Origin: Diogma glabrata
Taxonomy: Eukaryota; Arthropoda; Insecta; Diptera; Cylindrotomidae
Length of the DNA: 64,000 nt
Direction of reading: 5' to 3'
Assembly (NCBI GenBank): GCA_963693315.1
Contig: CAVNZG010001013.1
Location: forward strand, 2,501 to 66,500
Each line of letters starts with the position of its first letter. The stretch's first letter is position 1. Position numbers and translations under genes: made by a program. The notes under the pieces were generated by a model, which had not been told where the DNA came from, did no database searches, and worked only from the letters and a program-made list of their open reading frames with translations. Positions 61,572 to 64,000 of this stretch are shown here, piece after piece.

Positions 61572-61765
61572 CACATATATGGGGTGGAGCCTACAAAAGT
61601 AGTTTGAAATGTCTTGGTTCTATACAGCGGAGAGCTGTTAAATTGATCAGCAAATTAAATCTTACTAACGAGCTTGATTCCTCGCAACATAGAAGAGACG
61701 TCGTTGGTTTGACGATATTTTATAAGTATATTATGGAAGAACGGGCGTCTGCGGGGATCAATTGA
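61572..61765 (+). pseudogene. LINE reverse-transcriptase C-terminal fragment, block 2
   Basis: Identical in translation to 43618-43811. Confidence 0.7.
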
Positions 61766-62204
61766 TTTTAATTGTAGTCATTTTTATCATTGATGAATAT
61801 TATATAGAACGCAGCATCCTATTCTTAAAACCTCAGGCTTCACCTATGAATTACAATTTGTTATTTGCAGTAGAAGTTTTTTGTGTATATCTCCCCACAT
61901 ACCATAACCCGCTTTATATTAGCAAAATTTTGGGATATTTAAACTTTACGAAACACAGTCTGCCATTCCACCACCCAAAATATTTTATTTGTATTTGTTT
62001 CTTCAGCAATAATCCTCGGAAGTCTATCCACTGGATAATCTAATACCTCACGAACATTGTCAAAATGCAATTTGAGCTTAAACAGGTACATTATATGCCT
62101 TAGTCCAGTTTCCAGATGCAACGTACAGCTAGGATTATTCGTCGGCAAACAAAACAATCTGTTAAAAAAATGACAATTACAAACAGTTGGTGTTGGAAGA
62201 ATGG

Positions 62205-63354
62205 TATCTAGATCAATGGTTCTAGGATACAGCTAGTTGGGCTTAAAAACAGAAGGAAACTAAATAACTTCACTCTTCCTTCTATCGGTACTAACACATT
62301 AACACTTAGTGATAGTGTGAAGTATCTTGGTAGTGTGAAGTATCTTGGTGTTACTTTCGACAAGCGGCTTAATATGGGCTGTTCATGTTGAGACTGAATT
62401 CTGTGGCTGTAAAGGAGGGCTTTTGGAGGCAAATGGGGACTGAGCACGAAAACGGTCTACTGGCTGTATAAAGTAGTTGTCAGACCCATTGTTATTTGCG
62501 AGTCCCCTGCATAGCTCTCAAGAACTAGTGATTTCAGGACAACGGGCTACCCTCTTTGCATATATTTGTAAAGATAGAGGTTCTGAGTGCTAAAAAGGGT
62601 CGAACTTCTGGAAATTACCAGGAGCTGTAGAAAAATTAATGAAGCGCTATGGAGGGATCTGAAAGAACACCTGACAGTTTTGTACATGCCAATTGATGAC
62701 ATAATACCTCAGGCTGAGGTAATTACAATAAATCCAGCATCGAAGGTGAGCGACTGAGCTTAAGTGGCCTGGCAAGGTCATTAATATTTTTTCTGATAGC
62801 CAGGCTGCTCTAAAAGCTCTAGGAAACTACACTATGAAGTCGAAAATAGTGCAAGAATGTTCGAGGTCCTTAAATTACCTTGGGGTCATGGAAAGCATAT
62901 CACTTTTATGGACACCATGGCATAGTGAGAATCTGGGGAACGAAAAAGCTAATGATTTACGCAAAGAGCTCCGCGTAGGGAAGCTCATAGGGCCTGAACC
63001 AACAATTAGTATATCGAAAAGTAGGATAAAATTGCTAGTCGAACAGGTTCTCTTACGATCCAGTAACTCCAAATGGAGGGACACAGAAGACTGAAAGGTC
63101 TCCAAGATAATCACTCCAGAGTTGAGTTGGTAAACCATCGAATTTCTGTTAAATCTGACCTGACCTGGTCTGTCCTGGTATGCCGTTTTTATTTTTCCGT
63201 TCTACATGCCGTTTTTGTCTTGAAAAAGATGAAACAGTCCCTCACATTGTGGAAACATATTTGGCTCACTCATGAGTCATGGTTACGTGTTAGGAGCTGT
63301 CAAGAAGATTTCCGAAGACCATTCAAGACTATTGACTTTTTTTAAAAAAGTCTT
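62205..63354 (+). pseudogene. I/LOA-type LINE relic (RT end and RNase H), block 2
   Basis: Counterpart of 44251-45400 with the same frameshifts. One amino-acid difference is in the RNase H motif: here LLWTPWHSEN, in block 1 LLWTPRHSEN. Confidence 0.8.
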
Positions 63355-63454
63355 CAGCTCTTGAATATAAGGATGGCATAGCAGTCAGGTTATGACAACA
63401 TGTCAGGCTATGGCCAGACAACCTCGCCCAACTACAAAAAAGTGTTTACTATGG

Positions 63455-63970
63455 GGGTGAGATTGGGAAAGGGTGATCAAAATCTTTTTTGAGCCAAACG
63501 ACTGGGGTGTAATATGAAAGAGCACTTAATTTAAGAAACATTGTAATTTTTTAGAATTTCGCAGTGCACAGTTTTTGTGTTATTGTCAAAAAATGGCAAC
63601 AAAAATTGGTCCTCCTCCCCTATGTTTATTCGTTGATTGACAAAAAAATTTGAAAAAACTCATAGAGACAGGAAATTAACGACAACCTCTAAACGAAAAA
63701 TATAGAGAAGTCTCAAATAATTTTATTTCTATATGTTCAGGGAGTGTGAGTGGGAAAAGGTGAAAAGAATCTTTTTTTACCCAAATGAGTGGGATGTCAT
63801 TTGAAAGGCATCAATTTAAAAAACATTGCAATTTTTTTTAGAATTTTTTGGTGCACAGTTATTGAGTTATTGTCAAAAAAGTGGAACTGAAAGTTAGTCC
63901 AAACCGCTACTTTCCGACGTTGATTGATAGAAAAATTTGGAAAAATTCAAAAAGTTAAGAAATTTAATAA
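63455..63970. repeat. Two diverged direct repeats of about 240-280 bp, block 2
   Basis: Counterpart of 45500-45975 without the deletion of about 50 bp, so the second unit is complete here (GGGATGTCATTTGAAAGGCA present). Confidence 0.65.
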
Positions 63971-64000
63971 AGGGTCATTCCATTTTAAAGTCAACCTTCA

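Overview
The window is AT-rich, gene-poor animal DNA, almost certainly from an insect and probably a fly (Diptera). It contains one recognisable host gene, a three-exon NK-2-class homeobox gene of the tinman/NK4 type. The homeodomain is tinman-like, with the tinman-typical helix-3 stretch [11 protein letters not shown], and a separate short exon carries the N-terminal TN (eh1-like) repressor motif FSVKDILNL. The surrounding elements (Jockey-type LINE, Ty3/gypsy element, hAT, pogo/Tigger-like and foldback elements, a tRNA-derived SINE) are usual for arthropods. The assignment to Diptera is inferred from protein similarity I recognise, not from a search.

Layout. 1-661: decayed end of a gypsy integrase. 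662-13053: upstream flank of tinman, with a foldback element (4775-5716) and two terminal-inverted-repeat elements (6023-7354, 7395-8052). 13054-13196: tinman exon 1. 13197-31777: an 18.6-kb intron crowded with SINE copies, a LINE reverse-transcriptase relic, two large foldback elements, a TIR element, minisatellite, a dead hAT transposon and a short near-perfect palindrome. 31778-33012: tinman exons 2 and 3, followed by a poly(A) signal. 34.05-39.32 kb: a Jockey-type LINE with both ORFs open except for one 448-bp MITE. 39249 to about 46010, and again 56500 to 64000: a duplicated block of at least 7 kb (offset 17,251 bp), with LINE relics, minisatellite and a Russian-doll set of inverted-repeat elements nested in AT microsatellite. 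47211-56435: a DNA transposon of a family I cannot name, split by a young 6.1-kb gypsy element (48621-54757).

How the parts relate. Only tinman has a clear cellular role: a homeodomain transcription factor that in other insects specifies dorsal mesoderm and heart. Everything else is mobile DNA in various states. The gypsy element has nearly identical LTRs (446 and 447 bp), a 4-bp target duplication, open gag and pol, and a -1 frameshift heptamer at the gag stop. The DNA transposon that it split has 11-bp TIRs, a TAAA target duplication, a DDE-like but frameshifted transposase, and a 12-bp motif repeated near both ends. A small element just upstream (45982-46748) has the same TAAA duplication, TIRs of the same GGG-NN-ATTCC shape and its own repeated motif, which suggests the two belong to one poorly described superfamily.

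The two duplicated blocks differ by mobile-element events. Block 1 has an hAT-like foldback with an 8-bp target duplication where block 2 shows a clean empty site. Block 2 has a pogo/Tigger-like element where block 1 shows TATGTA, which looks like an excision footprint. The pair is either a real duplication or two haplotypes assembled in tandem.
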